A stretch of 29,703 nt of DNA from Schoenoplectus triqueter (taxonomy: Eukaryota; Streptophyta; Magnoliopsida; Poales; Cyperaceae), in the NCBI GenBank assembly GCA_964058805.1, contig CAXKVV010000169.1, positions 1 to 29,703 of the forward strand, given 5' to 3'. The position numbers and the translations under genes are program-made. Shown piece after piece: positions 1-9,730 of this stretch (its first letter is position 1; each line of letters opens with the position of its first letter). Under the pieces are notes generated by a model. It did no database searches and was not told where the DNA came from. It was given only the letters and a program-made list of their open reading frames with translations.

Positions 1-385
1 ATTATGCAGAGTATGAGCAATTAACTAATTCCTATATTTTTATGTTTATATGATAATGCAAAGGTTTTAGGAGCCTCAACAAAAAAAAAGAATTAATTAT
101 AAATTCTTTTATCGCTCTAGTGCTTCATGCTCTTCGCCCTTCCTCGCTTTCATCTCAACATATTTGCCCCACTCTTTTCCTTGACCTTCGTGCTGCTGAA
201 TCAACAAAAAAAATTACAATAAATAAAATTATGACAAAATACATTTAAAAAGTCTTACTGAAAATGCTTATGTTGTAGAGACTATTCCAATACAATTGAG
301 GACTTCAACCTCAATAAATAAAAATTAAGACAAAATCAATTATTTTAGGTCTTCATTAAACTTTCATTACAAATAAAATCGTCTT
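1..385 (-). other. AT-rich left edge with a possible short terminal exon (109-195, minus)
   Basis: Mostly AT-rich sequence with no long ORF. On the minus strand, 109-201 reads as a stop-terminated stretch of about 30 codons rich in charged residues (it contains KEWGKYVEMKARKGEEHEA). It is preceded on that strand by a T-rich tract ending in CAG, which would make a good splice acceptor near 196. A GTAAGA donor-like site lies at 253-258 on the minus strand, but the implied intron is only about 62 nt, short even for plants. The candidate upstream exon also does not join cleanly in frame. It may be the 3' end of the same decayed gene as the proline-rich ORFs at 386-1061. No family is recognised. 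Confidence 0.2.
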
Positions 386-1061
386 TTAGTGTGATAATTT
401 TAGAGGTGGTTGGAATGGTATAAGGCTTGGTGAAGGAGGAGGTTGTTGTACTGCACCAGGAGGTGGTACTTGAACAGGAGCTGATACAGGGTTAGCTGGT
501 GGAGGTGGGGGTGGGGATGATAAAACTGGGCCTGGTACAATAATGGGAGGTGAAGATTTGGTAAGGTTACCAACTAAGTTGCTTATTGGTAGATTATGTG
601 TTTTTCGTTTCAATAAACTCAGGGTCAAATTAATCAGCATCGGAAGGTGATGGATTGAATTGGCTGAAAATGGGAGGTGGGGGAGTTAATTGGTTGGGAA
701 CAGGAGGTGGGGATGTTAATTGGTTGGGAACAGGAGGTGGTGGAGTTAGTTGAGTTGCACCAGGTGCTAATTGATTAGCAGCACCAAGAGGTGGAGGAGA
801 TAATTGAATGGCGTCGGGAGGTGCGGGAGTGAGTTGCATTAGGAGGTAATTGAGCTGCATTAGGAGGTGGCGCAGTTGCTTGATTGCCAATAGGAGGGAT
901 GGGTTAGTTGACTGGTGCTGGGAGGTGGCAGGCCTAATTGATTGACACCGGTTTGAGGTGGTGCCTGGTGGTGGTGGTGGTGGTGGTGGAGGTGAAGTTG
1001 TAGGGGTTTGGATTGTAGTTGATAGGTTAGGAGGTAAAACTAGATGATTTGAATGCGACAT
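386..1061 (-). pseudogene. Proline-rich repeat ORFs, probably a decayed gene or transposon-derived coding sequence
   Basis: Two overlapping minus-strand ORFs in different frames cover this stretch: 143 codons (630-1061, starting MSHSNHLVLPP) and 84 codons (386-640). Both are strongly proline-rich. Runs of seven to nine prolines alternate with about 10-residue units of the type PPPPVPNQLT, and Gln and Asn are enriched between the runs. No signal peptide, zinc finger or other domain is visible. The frame change near 630-640 suggests one original coding sequence with a frameshift, or coding sequence grown by minisatellite expansion. Proline-rich segments of this kind occur in extensin-like proteins and in plant transposon ORFs. 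I cannot choose between these, and a low-complexity chance ORF is also possible. The next element rightwards, a hAT insertion, has its own exact borders and does not include this region. Confidence 0.3.
671..905. repeat. Degenerate minisatellite of about 30 bp, GGAGGTGG-type
   Basis: At least seven imperfect units begin with GGAGGTGG or a close variant and continue with TTAATTGGTTGGGAACA-like sequence. Unit length varies from about 21 to 33 bp. The best-preserved adjacent units lie at about 674-735. This array underlies the proline-rich reading frame on the minus strand. Many unit lengths are multiples of three, which allows repeat-number change without frameshift. Confidence 0.6.
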
Positions 1062-1479
1062 TTCATTTTCAAACTAAGTTCAGCTTTCAAGCTTCCTTTT
1101 TTAGGGCAGACAATTAAAAATTAAAAGTGCCAACGTAGAATCAAAGAATTGAAAAAAAAAGATGTGAAGATACAATGAGAAATATTAAGTTTTTAAAATA
1201 ACTTCATTTTAACCGTTTAAACTCCGTTTTAATTTCATCAAAATATTTAATGTTGCATAAAAAAACTTCGTTTAAACCGTTAAAACCGTTAAATAACTCT
1301 GTTTAAATTATTTTAATTCAAAATTATTATCTCATCGTTAAAAGCCATGAAATATTTTTTAAAAGTTTGAGAAATATAAATAATTATAGTTAGAGAACTA
1401 TTCCAAATAAAGCGTAAAGATATGGAGTGAAAAAGACAAAAAATGTACACAAATGGAAAAAATAATAGCGGATGAGAGA
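1062..1479. other. Intergenic, AT-rich; no gene seen
   Basis: No coding signal is visible. Positions 1209-1315 hold a loose cluster of GTTTAAA and CCGTTAAA words in both orientations, without a clear repeat unit. Nothing else stands out. Confidence 0.5.
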
Positions 1480-1487
1480 CCCCTTTC

Positions 1488-2633
1488 TAGTGTTCTAAAT
1501 TCGTGTCGTGCTGGACCGTGTCGTGTTCGGACACACCGTACTTTCGTGCCGTACCATGCCGTGTTTTTTATTATTATTTTTTTCATGTCGTATCGTGTCG
1601 TGCCCAAAAATGATAGAAGGAGGCACGGCACGGATAAGGCACGCCGTGTCTGGCGTGCTGTGCCTTAATCGTGCCGTGCTTTATTCGTGTTGTGTCTAAT
1701 CGGAACCGTGACCAACCGTGTCGTATCTATGTGTCTTAATCGTGTTAAACGTGTCTTACCGGAACCGTGACCAACGATGGTGATGGAGGGTATTTCGCGC
1801 CAATATTTAAGGAACTTTACCTTCATTGGTTCCAATGAATACCATAAAATATCTTCTTCTGTTAGTTCGATTAGTTGGTATTGGTACCAATCAGAAATGA
1901 TTACAAGCTCCTCCAACAATGCGATCGATGTCGGTGTGTAAGATGCAAAAAGTCTTACTGTTGCGGTATAAAATTTTTTTAAGAACGGAACCATTAGCTC
2001 CAATGTGCGCCACTCATTTTGTGTTAGAAGTAACTCTTGTCCCTGTTGAGTGCTACTTAGATGACGCTCCAAGCCTGGTCTAAGATGAGATATTTTCCTC
2101 AACAACCGGTATGTGCTGTTCCAGCGAGTGTCGACATCCCACGGGATCTTTGTTTTTTGAATCTTCAATGATACTTAACACAAACCTAAAAATTGATTTT
2201 GCGTCATGCGGATATTCCAGTTCTCGAAAAGCAAGTAATCTTTTATTTAAAAATTATATCCCAAAGTTGATATCATCAGTGATCCAATGAGCAGTAACAG
2301 TGCAATATGACTTATCATGTTTACCAGTTGATCAAATATCATAAGTTAATGACACTTTATATTTTGTATTTTTAAATTCATCATACAAATCTCCCCGTTC
2401 AGTTCCGTGCCATGCCTAGTACTCGTGCCGTTCCATGCCGTGTCTAACGCCTTAACCATGTTGTGTCGTGCCGTTTCAAATTTTCTAAAAACTGGGCACG
2501 ACACGGTTAAGACACGGGCACGGAACAGTATTGTTCCCATTCCTGTGCCATGCCTTAACCCGTTCCGTTTCCAGCCGTGTTCGTACCGTTCCGTACCGTT
2601 TTCGGCCATAGCGTGTCTAAATTTAGAACACTA
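1488..2633. mobile_element. hAT DNA transposon, internally deleted, 1146 bp
   Basis: The element begins TAGTGTTCTAAATT and ends with its exact inverse complement, a 14-bp perfect terminal inverted repeat. It is flanked by a perfect 8-bp duplication CCCCTTTC at 1480-1487 and 2634-2641. An 8-bp duplication and a TAG-type terminus are standard for hAT elements. Both subterminal regions (about 1500-1765 and 2395-2620) carry dense CGTGCCG, CGTGTCG and GCACGG words in both orientations. They stand out as GC-rich blocks in AT-rich DNA and resemble the subterminal transposase-binding arrays of plant hAT elements. The middle keeps a broken transposase fragment on the minus strand. It cannot make its own transposase, so any movement would have needed one supplied elsewhere. 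Confidence 0.93.
1800..2400 (-). pseudogene. hAT transposase remnant (broken, truncated at both ends)
   Basis: On the minus strand, about 2400 to 2170 reads as the transposase core. It has KVSLTYDI, then TGA at 2332-2334 where the family usually has Trp, then STGKHDKSY and TVTAHWITDDINFGI, then TAA at 2254-2256, then LAFRELEYPHD. After a frameshift near 2150-2170 it continues with WDVDTRWNSTYRLL, matching the conserved D.RWNSTY motif, then FLKKFYTATVRLF and MKVKFLKYW, which match the region before the C-terminal dimerisation domain. The BED zinc finger, part of the core between the two segments, and the C-terminal hATC domain are missing. The open frame running on to 1665 is subterminal repeat sequence and not protein homology. 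Two stops, a frameshift and the deletions make this non-functional. Confidence 0.88.
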
Positions 2634-2940
2634 CCCCTTTCTCCTCCTTGATTTCCTTGAAAAATAAAAATCAGAAATAAGTGAGGGAAAGAGGGAGAAT
2701 GAAATTTATAATTTGGCTGGTCTATATTATCTCATCTGGTAAGCTCTTTTCTCCTGAAATCATGTGCTTTATCAACCATTCTGAAATACTATCTACACAA
2801 GGGTTCATTTGGCAAATTAAGAAATAGTTTTGAAAGTGTTATAGAATAGTATCTTTTTGTAAGTGGTAGAAATGTAGTATTTTGGACTATTCGGAAGAAC
2901 GAAAATATCATTTGGTAGCAGTTAATCAGAATAGTTAAAA

Positions 2941-3345
2941 TATATATAATTATGATACTAATAATGATGATGATAATAAAAATAATAGTAAAATAATAAT
3001 CATAATAGTAACAATGATAATAATAATAATAATAATAATAATAATCATCATCATCATAATCATGATAATAATAATTATAGTCGTGATCATAATAATATAA
3101 TAATATAATCATAATCATAATAATAATTATAAATAATTATAATTATAATAATATAATCATAATATAATAACAAAATACAACATTGTAAAATAATAATAAA
3201 ATAATAATAATAATAATAATATGTAATAATAATCATAGTCATAATCATCATAATATAATAATAATATAACCATAATCAAAATATAATAATATAATAATAA
3301 TAAATAATCATAATTATAATAATATAACCATAATCATAACATAAT

Positions 3346-3376
<31 letters not shown>

Positions 3377-3715
3377 TAAATAATAAATAATCATGATCAT
3401 AATAATATAATAATATAATAATTATATTTATATTCATAATATAATAATATAATACTAAAATCATATTTATTATAATAATATAATAATACTAACAACGATG
3501 ATAATATATAATAATGACAATCATTATAATAATATAATAATACTAATAGTAATGATAATATAATAATAAACATAATCATAATCATAATTTAATAATAATC
3601 ATCATAATATTAATATAATAATAAATTATAATCATAATCATAATATAATAATATAATAATAATAAATTATATTCATAATCATAATCATAATAATATAATA
3701 TAATATAATTAAATA
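2941..3715. repeat. Long TAA/ATC-type microsatellite tract, about 775 bp
   Basis: Almost pure alternation of TAATAA, TAATCA and TATAATAATA words, with scattered GATGAT/CATCAT variants. The longest clean TAA runs are near 3017-3045 and 3345-3372. It gives meaningless Tyr/Ile-rich reading frames on the minus strand, which I do not treat as genes. The composition is consistent with repeat slippage over a long period. Confidence 0.92.
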
Positions 3716-3737
3716 ATAATTGTTATTCCGACGAAAG

Positions 3738-3778
3738 CTAATTCGGTATTCCACCTATAAGTTGGTATACCGAATTAG
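3738..3778. repeat. Compact hairpin: 16-bp arms, 9-nt loop
   Basis: The left arm CTAATTCGGTATTCCA (3738-3753) and right arm TGGTATACCGAATTAG (3763-3778) pair at 15 of 16 positions. It lies just right of the microsatellite. No T-run or gene context suggests a terminator. It may be a piece of a palindromic element. Confidence 0.7.
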
Positions 3779-5270
3779 TACTCTTCTGCACTCTTCTATT
3801 TAGTCTAAATTTCGTTTGACAAATTAATTCATCGGAAATTTTATTTTTACTTTTTATTATTCCATGGAACAAATCCTAAGAGAGAAGTAAAACACAGCAT
3901 TCAATTGTGGGTTCTGGGATTTTGGAGAGAAGCAATAGGATTCATTAATCTATCAGTTCTTGAATACTATTTTTATGTATGATTAGTTGATAAAAAAAAA
4001 AAAACATTGTAGCAAGCTGCATTCATGCCTTATATTTATAATTTACTAACTCGGGATATGTTTTACTAAAGTGGCCTGCCTAAATTTGGTAGCAACTCAG
4101 ATGGAGTTCACTTCTGTTGCCATAATTCAGATGGCAGCAGCGTGCCATGCATGGTCTAATGTCAGAGATTCAATTCATTTACCAAGGGCTCAGCTCAGAT
4201 ATCTTATTTACCTTTTAGTTGTAAATGTACATCAAATTTAATCTTACCTGTGGCATTGTTCATTGTCACAATTTCACACAACTTCCAAAAAAAATAAATT
4301 CTTCCAACAAAGAAGATTACTTGTAGTTTATCAACATTGAAATAACAAATCATCTATTAGTGTTTTTTTCTTCAAAGTTCGAAGTTCAACTTTTTTTCAA
4401 TTTTTGATATTGGAGCTATGAGGATTATAAATTTTATCATCGCAATTATAAGCATCAAAATTTGTGCCAATAATATATCAAGTCAATCAATTTTCACTTG
4501 TCACTACTAAATCATAAACAATGGACAAAAAACTGAACTCAAATTCTAAACCAAAAGGGCCACACATAAAGTACCAAAAGAATTGACCGATGTACAGACT
4601 AAAGTTAAAGAATAAAACGAGTAATGTCAGTCTTAATTTACGCTGTTTTTGCATTCGATCAAAAGTGTTTGAAGCATCAGTTGCCTATTCCTCGGCATTT
4701 CTACAAATACATTTCAGTTAGAGAGGTACTATTGAGTTAAATTTCATGCAATCATTGTCAGAGACACCATAACAATAAAAGTGAGCAATTAAGTGAATCA
4801 AAGAGTACTTACAGTCGAAGCAAGTTGTTTGATTTGCAAGCAAATTGTTTGATTGACAAGGGTTGATGTCTTCGTATTGATGTCAACAGTCAAATGCCAG
4901 TTAGATGCACTCAATCGAGGCCACATGGTTCTGATTTACCATGGATTTGATGCAAAGATGGTTGAAGAAAGAGAATGGAGCGAGGTAGTATACTGTTCGT
5001 CAAGAACTGGGCCTAAAAGGTTTGATACAGAGATGGTTTGACATATTAGAAGGGCTGAGACGTACAAATCCAAATTACATGAACCCATCAACCCAATCTT
5101 TTTTTTTAATACTGATTCAAGTTTGCTTGACATCCGTCCTTTTTGGTGCAGCCCCATTTTTTCCCTTTCACAAATCATGTCCGATTTGGGGTATTTTTGT
5201 GGGCTTTGCACTATCTGGATAATTGGTGATTAAAATTTATTGGGTTTTGTAACAAAGTTTTTTTTTAATT

Positions 5271-5289
5271 GGGGGGGGGGGGGGGGGGG
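5271..5289 (+). repeat. Poly-G homopolymer, 19 bases
   Basis: Nineteen consecutive G bases follow a T-run and AATT. Runs this long are rare in AT-rich plant DNA, are unstable in copying and are prone to length error in sequencing. The run could form a G-quadruplex. Confidence 0.9.
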
Positions 5290-5734
5290 TCACTTATCAT
5301 ACAGATCATGTCAACTCTCCCCTCTTCCATCAGTACATCATCCTAGTTACAGGGTGTGCCGAATTTAACATGTTAAGAGTAATTTCAGAAATTGGTTGAA
5401 CAAAACAAAAAGGTCTCACTGCTTATACGAGAATAAATATTTGTAGAGCTAAAGATAGACTGGCTTCTCAACGCATGAATAGGTAAATTAATATATAGGA
5501 GCTTTGAACCAGTGGCCATAAGGCAATAACGCATCAAATATAGTGCTATCATTGTCTCATGTATATTTACTGAAAGCGAATGTCGAAACTAAAATAATTA
5601 AGTTGACATTGACCAAGCTTGATCACCAAGCAAAGAGAAAGGGCCATGATACTATCCTAATTAATTATCCCTTCGTCTAATTGGCCAAGCAATCAGGGGA
5701 TTTCATCCATATCCAACTTCCCAAAACTCTAGTT

Positions 5735-5754
5735 GGGATGGGATGGGATGGGAC
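5735..5754 (+). repeat. (GGGAT)3 GGGAC short tandem repeat
   Basis: Three perfect GGGAT units are followed by GGGAC. Four G-triplets lie within 20 bases, a potential G-quadruplex motif. No gene association is visible. Confidence 0.8.
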
Positions 5755-5848
5755 ATGAAATCCTTAATAGCCTTTTTAGGCTTTTTTTTTATACCAAATG
5801 CTCTGCAATTAATTCAATTTCTTAGAAATTTAAAAATAATCTTGCTGG

Positions 5849-6323
5849 TAGAGCTGTAAGAAATTTTCATAATTCATTTGATTTTCAATTCAATTTTAGT
5901 TTGAGCAGTTTGTTCGATTAGATTTTTTTTTTGTTCGATTCGAGTTCGGTTCGATAATTTTTTAATGAACTAGTTCGAGTTCGATTTGTAATAAGTCGAT
6001 ATGTAGTTATTTGCATATATTTTTAATTATTTAGTCAATAATATATGCAATAGTATAATTATTTTATTATAAAATTAATAAAATATTATTAATATATTAT
6101 TAAAATAATAAATATTATATAAAATTAATAAAATATTAATTATCTTAGCTCTAATTATTTATGATAATATGAAAATAAATATAAAAATTAAAATAATTGA
6201 GTTCGTTTAGAGTTCGATTTAGCTCGAGTTCAATTTAATTCAAATTTAATTTAGTTTGAAATAATTTCAAATCAAACTCAAACACTTATGAGTTCAATCA
6301 AATTCAATTAATTTGCAGCCATA
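5849..6323. mobile_element. Non-autonomous hAT element with GAGTTCGA subterminal words, 475 bp
   Basis: The left end TAGAGCTGTAAG and right end TTTGCAGCCATA are diverged copies of the same terminal repeat, close to TAGGGCTGTAAA. The flanks are CTTGCTGG (5841-5848) and CTTGCAGG (6324-6331), an 8-bp duplication matching at 7 of 8 bases. Subterminal blocks carry repeated GAGTTCGA, GTTCGATT and CTCGAGTTC words on both sides of an AT-only core (about 6000-6180). No coding capacity. It belongs with the element at 19549-20181, which has the same terminal sequence. Confidence 0.8.
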
Positions 6324-6331
6324 CTTGCAGG

Positions 6332-7073
6332 TATCAAGGCCCAAAGGATATCAATAATAGTCACTACTCAAAAATGAAGGGGACCAAAATGGTTAGGAAT
6401 TTAATGCGGTGCTTCCTTCATAACTCTTTAATTAATGTTTGTTGTGAGCTAGTTTAGAGCTAATGTTGGGCAAGTTCATTGTTAATTGTTTACTTCATAT
6501 TTGGATTTTTCGGTCCATTCTTTATCAAGTTGCTATTAAGTAATTGTCAACTTTGCTAAAATCTCACGCCTTTGTATGTTTCGACCAAATCAATTGAATG
6601 TACTTTGTAACTATATATGTACAATCATTAATGTGCATGTTGTTGAATTAATGAATTATACAATATTAAGCACTAGTGACTAGCCTCTTTCGTTATATAT
6701 ATATATATGCCTCTTTTCCCATGATTTACAATTATATGTACATATCAATAATTTTTCACGTATATGCCTCTTATTTTTTTTCTGTCCCGAAGAATATTAT
6801 ATATTTACAGTTGCTATCAAATGATGAGCTAATTAATTGACATGTAATATTAAGAATGACTCAGTTAACAAATTCACCAAATATTTTTACCTTCAAATAG
6901 CAAGATACGAACATAGAAAATTGATCGTGAATCAAAATTCACGATACAAATCTATGCTGCTATGCACATGTCATAGATCATATTTTAACTACTAATCTGC
7001 TAATTAAAAAAAATTAATATGATACTGAATATTTTTTTTTAAAAAAAAATGTAAAGTTCAATTCTGAATTTCC
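6332..7073. other. Intergenic, no gene seen
   Basis: AT-rich sequence without coding signal. It contains a short TA run near 6694-6709 and poly-A/poly-T runs around 7031-7050. Nothing else is recognised. Confidence 0.5.
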
Positions 7074-7076
7074 TTA

Positions 7077-7397
7077 TTTTTGGATGACCCAAGAATAGCA
7101 TAATAGTTGTTGTTCTCGGAATAAAAATAACAGTTGTGCATCCAAATACAAATTTACTGTTCCGAAATATTAAGAATAGTAGTTATTCTACTATTTTGTG
7201 GCGAGATGGAATAACTAATATTATTCTCAACTCTCCATTACTAATCCAAACAAATAATCCAAATAACATTACCATTCGGAATAGTATCATATTTTTACTA
7301 CCCTCGCGCTAACTGAGAAATCACTATTTTTTTCACTATCCTCATTTGCTATTCTCAATTTCTCTATTCTTGCGCTACTCTTTGCATGATCCAAAAA
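7077..7397. mobile_element. Probable Tourist/Harbinger-like MITE, 321 bp
   Basis: The left end TTTTTGGATGACCCAAGAAT pairs with the right end, whose inverse complement is TTTTTGGATCATGCAAAGAG. The first nine bases match perfectly. The left flank is TTA (7074-7076) and the right flank is TAC, so the TTA duplication is not intact. AAGAATAG and GGAATA words repeat in both orientations inside. No coding capacity. Confidence 0.5.
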
Positions 7398-7426
7398 TAC
7401 AGATATAATAAAAAATATAATAAATT

Positions 7427-7593
7427 AAGACAATAAACTTAGTTTGATATGCTAAAAAAACAAGGGTCACTAAAATTAATCTGATAGCTAGCTATAATGT
7501 AAATCATCCAAGACAATAAACTTATTTTGATATGAATAAAAAACAAGGGTCACAAAAATTAATCTGATAGCTAGCTATAATGCAAAATCATCC
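7427..7593 (+). repeat. Tandem duplication, two units of about 83 bp
   Basis: Unit 1 (7427-7509) and unit 2 (7510-7593) both run from AAGACAATAAACTTA through ACAAGGGTCAC to CTGATAGCTAGCTATAATG and ATCATCC, with about seven differences. This is a simple direct duplication with no terminal repeats, probably from slippage or unequal exchange. The palindromic word TAGCTAGCTA is present in each unit. Confidence 0.9.
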
Positions 7594-8063
7594 AGTACCT
7601 CTAACTTCTCAGGCTGTAACCTTATTATCTCACTGATTACTCTTAAATGCTTGCTATTTTATTCTCAAATATCCCAACCCATCCAGCTTCACCCAGTAAT
7701 ATTGACAAATAAAAATTTGGACACAAATCAACGACATATATATGTCAAAAGAACAGAAATATGTAAATTCAATTTCAATATTTTAATTAACTGCTTTGTA
7801 GAACGTATCAAACTTATCATGTAGACTTAAAATACTCAAAAGGAAAATTTTAAATACTCATAAGGAAAAGTTTTAAATAATCATAAGTAAATTTTACTTA
7901 GTTTTTGTGCCAGAAAAGTACATCACACGTCTAATATCTAAATCTAATTTATTGAACTTGTTTTTAAATTCAACATATGAATAGGGTTGTTGACTTGTTA
8001 TCCTCTACTCTTTTTTTTTTAATAAATATGTGTTTCAAATAATCTATAATTATTAATATTCAT
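7594..8063. other. Intergenic, no gene seen
   Basis: AT-rich sequence. A short local repeat of AAAAGGAAAATTTTAAATACTCATAAG-type words lies near 7836-7900. No coding or element borders were found. Confidence 0.45.
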
Positions 8064-8065
8064 AA

Positions 8066-8484
8066 TATATATAGAGAGAGAGTGTGTGATGCTATAGTGC
8101 TTCGCGAAGCACAAAAGTCTATATCTCGAATTTAAAAGTTCAATCGACCGATCCAAACTGTTGAACATCATCTTCATATTGAAATATCCTTAGATACCAA
8201 ATTTTATATATTTTTTTTTTAATTTTTGCTATTTTTTAAATGGGTACAATGTTTGCTGATCTAGCGATTTCTGCACCATCCAAAACTAGCGATTTTATAC
8301 CCATCTAAAAAAATGGCAATAAAATTTAAAAAATTATAAAATTTGATGTTCAAGGATATTTCAATATGAAGATTATGTTGAACGATTTGGATCGGCCGTT
8401 TAAACTTTTAAATTCGATATTCGGACGCAAAACACAAAAAAAAATTGTACTTCGCGAAACACCATAGCATCACTCATATATATA
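8066..8484. mobile_element. Palindromic MITE P1, TA/GA microsatellite-flanked, CTATGGTG family
   Basis: Two long inverted arms span about 8086-8255 and 8290-8473, with a short centre. Each arm starts GATGCTATAGTGCTTCGCGA or a variant and continues with words such as ATATCTCGAATTTAAAAGTT and CCGATCCAAA. The element is bordered by TATATATAGAGAGAG on the left and CACTCATATATATAG on the right. It has no ORF. The exact ends are uncertain because the flank is microsatellite. It could fold almost end to end. Confidence 0.8.
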
Positions 8485-8684
8485 GTCCTACTATGGTGTT
8501 TTGCAAAGCATAGAGGCGCTGTGTGTTTTGCGTTCTATTTTTAATTTCAAGTCAGAAATAATCGATCTGAACCGTTCAATCTAATCTTCATATTCAAAAT
8601 CTATTAGTAAACTAATTTTTTTATTTTTCAAAATCTTCATATAAAATTTGGTTTACTAATAGATTTTTTCTCATTGAATATATA
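8485..8684. mobile_element. Palindromic MITE P2 (partial), same family as P4
   Basis: Starts directly after the TATATATAG shared with P1: CTACTATGGTGTTTTGCAAA, then TTCAAGTCAGAAATAATCGA and AATCTATTAGTAAAC. These words recur almost unchanged in P4 at 21008-21130. A shortened inner palindrome (AATCTATTAGTAAAC against GTTTACTAATAGATT) marks a deleted centre. The right arm is degraded, and a hAT element is inserted at 8693. What follows that insertion (after 9534) no longer resembles the expected arm. Confidence 0.65.
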
Positions 8685-8692
8685 GTTTGGTC

Positions 8693-9526
8693 TAGTGCTA
8701 TGCTAAAACCCGCCGGGTACAACCCGTACCCCCGTACCCGCGGTACCCATACCCGTGCCCGGGTAGAGGCGGGTAAACGGGTACGGGTTTGAGAAGGGCC
8801 TGGCAGAGTTTTTTTGGAAAAAACCCGTTGTACCCGTACCCGCGTACCCGTGCCCGCGTACCCGCGCCCGCGTAACTTTTATTTTTTAATCTATTTTTTT
8901 TAAATAATTCAAAATTATTTTTAAAGTAATTGATTTTCTAAATTTTTATTTATATTTTACTTTTTAAATTAATTGATTTAAAATATTTTTTATTTATATT
9001 TTAAACGTTCATTTTAAATTATTTGATTTTTAAATGTTCATTTTAAATTTTTTTATCTATTTTTTGATTTAATCTATTGTTTTAAAATAATTGAAAAAAT
9101 GAACGTTTAGAAAATATATTATTCTTTTAAAATGAACGTTTAGAAAATATATTATTCTTTTAAAATGAACGTTTATATTTGTACTTAGCCGAAATGATAT
9201 TATTCAGATTTTACGACATTCCAAAATAAAAAATATATTTATAAAACAAAAACAGCAAAAAAAAAAAACAGCAAAAAAAAAAAAAAAAAAAAAATCGTAC
9301 CCGTACCCTTCTACCCGTGCCCGCGTACCCCTGTACCCGTATCCGTGGTACCCGTGTACCCGCGACGGGCACGGGTATGAGACGGGTAGGGTACGGTTTT
9401 GAAAAAAAAAACCCGTCTACCCGTGCCCGCCGTACCCGTCTACCCGCCGTACCCGCGCCCGCCGTACCCGCCGCCCGCCGCGGGTGTACCCGGCCCGTGC
9501 CCGCGGTACCCGCCGGCAATCCACTA
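8693..9526. mobile_element. Non-autonomous hAT element with CCCGTACCCG arrays, 834 bp
   Basis: The element starts TAGTG and ends CACTA, flanked by a perfect 8-bp duplication GTTTGGTC at 8685-8692 and 9527-9534. Both subterminal regions (8706-8876 and 9298-9517) are dense arrays of CCCGTACCCG, CCCGCGTACC and GTGCCCG. These GC-rich blocks enclose a core at 8880-9295 that is almost pure AT. The right array gives opposed ORFs rich in Arg, Gly and Pro (9211-9588 and 9317-9538), which are repeat artefacts. Beyond the five terminal bases the terminal repeat is weak. The exact duplication and architecture still support hAT, and a hAT terminus of the same TAGTG form occurs at 1488. Confidence 0.87.
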
Positions 9527-9730
9527 GTTTGGTCTTGAATATGTGATCTTAATTCCATGCTAAAGAGCTTGCTCACGTAGTTGCACACAAATTAAAGAAC
9601 AGGAAAAATGTGCAAGATATTCAATGAAATGCCTAGCTACGGGCCTTTAGCCCTCAAAATAATATAAAAAAAAATCTACATGAAAGAATTTGCTTTAACT
9701 AGCATATGCTTAGGAATATATACATATTTA

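Larger units (their letters stand above)
2802..3875. mobile_element. Possible Tourist-like element swollen by internal microsatellite
   Basis: The left border sequence GGGTTCATTTGGCAAATTAAG and the inverse complement of the right border (GGATTTGTTCCATGGAATAA) share a GG-TTTGTT pattern like Tourist/Harbinger ends. They are followed by TAA on the right and CAA on the left. The match is poor and the interior is mostly microsatellite, so this is only a suggestion. Alternatively the microsatellite arose in ordinary intergenic DNA. Confidence 0.22.
3880..5848. other. Intergenic, no recognised gene
   Basis: Ordinary AT-rich sequence. The only long ORFs are opposite-strand overlaps of 62-91 codons between 4853 and 5222. 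They match no family I know, and their overlap on both strands suggests chance. The stretch contains the poly-G run at 5271-5289 and a short GGGAT repeat at 5735-5754. Confidence 0.5.

Noticed and set aside
1398..1699. Several overlapping ORFs rich in Arg, His and Val on both strands
   Set aside because: They arise from the CGTGCCG words of the hAT subterminal array and run across the element border.
2346..2667. ORFs on both strands over the right subterminal array of the same hAT element
   Set aside because: Same cause: repeat words without stops. The plus-strand one crosses the element end.
2789..3585. Tyr/Ile/Asp-rich minus-strand ORFs
   Set aside because: They are direct translations of the TAA/TAATCA microsatellite and have no real protein composition.
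4853..5222. Overlapping ORFs of 62-91 codons on both strands
   Set aside because: No recognisable motif, mutual overlap and no splice or promoter context. I looked for a known family and found none.
9211..9588. Opposed ORFs rich in Arg, Gly and Pro
   Set aside because: They translate the CCCGTACCCG arrays of the hAT element on both strands, and the open frame reflects repeat periodicity.
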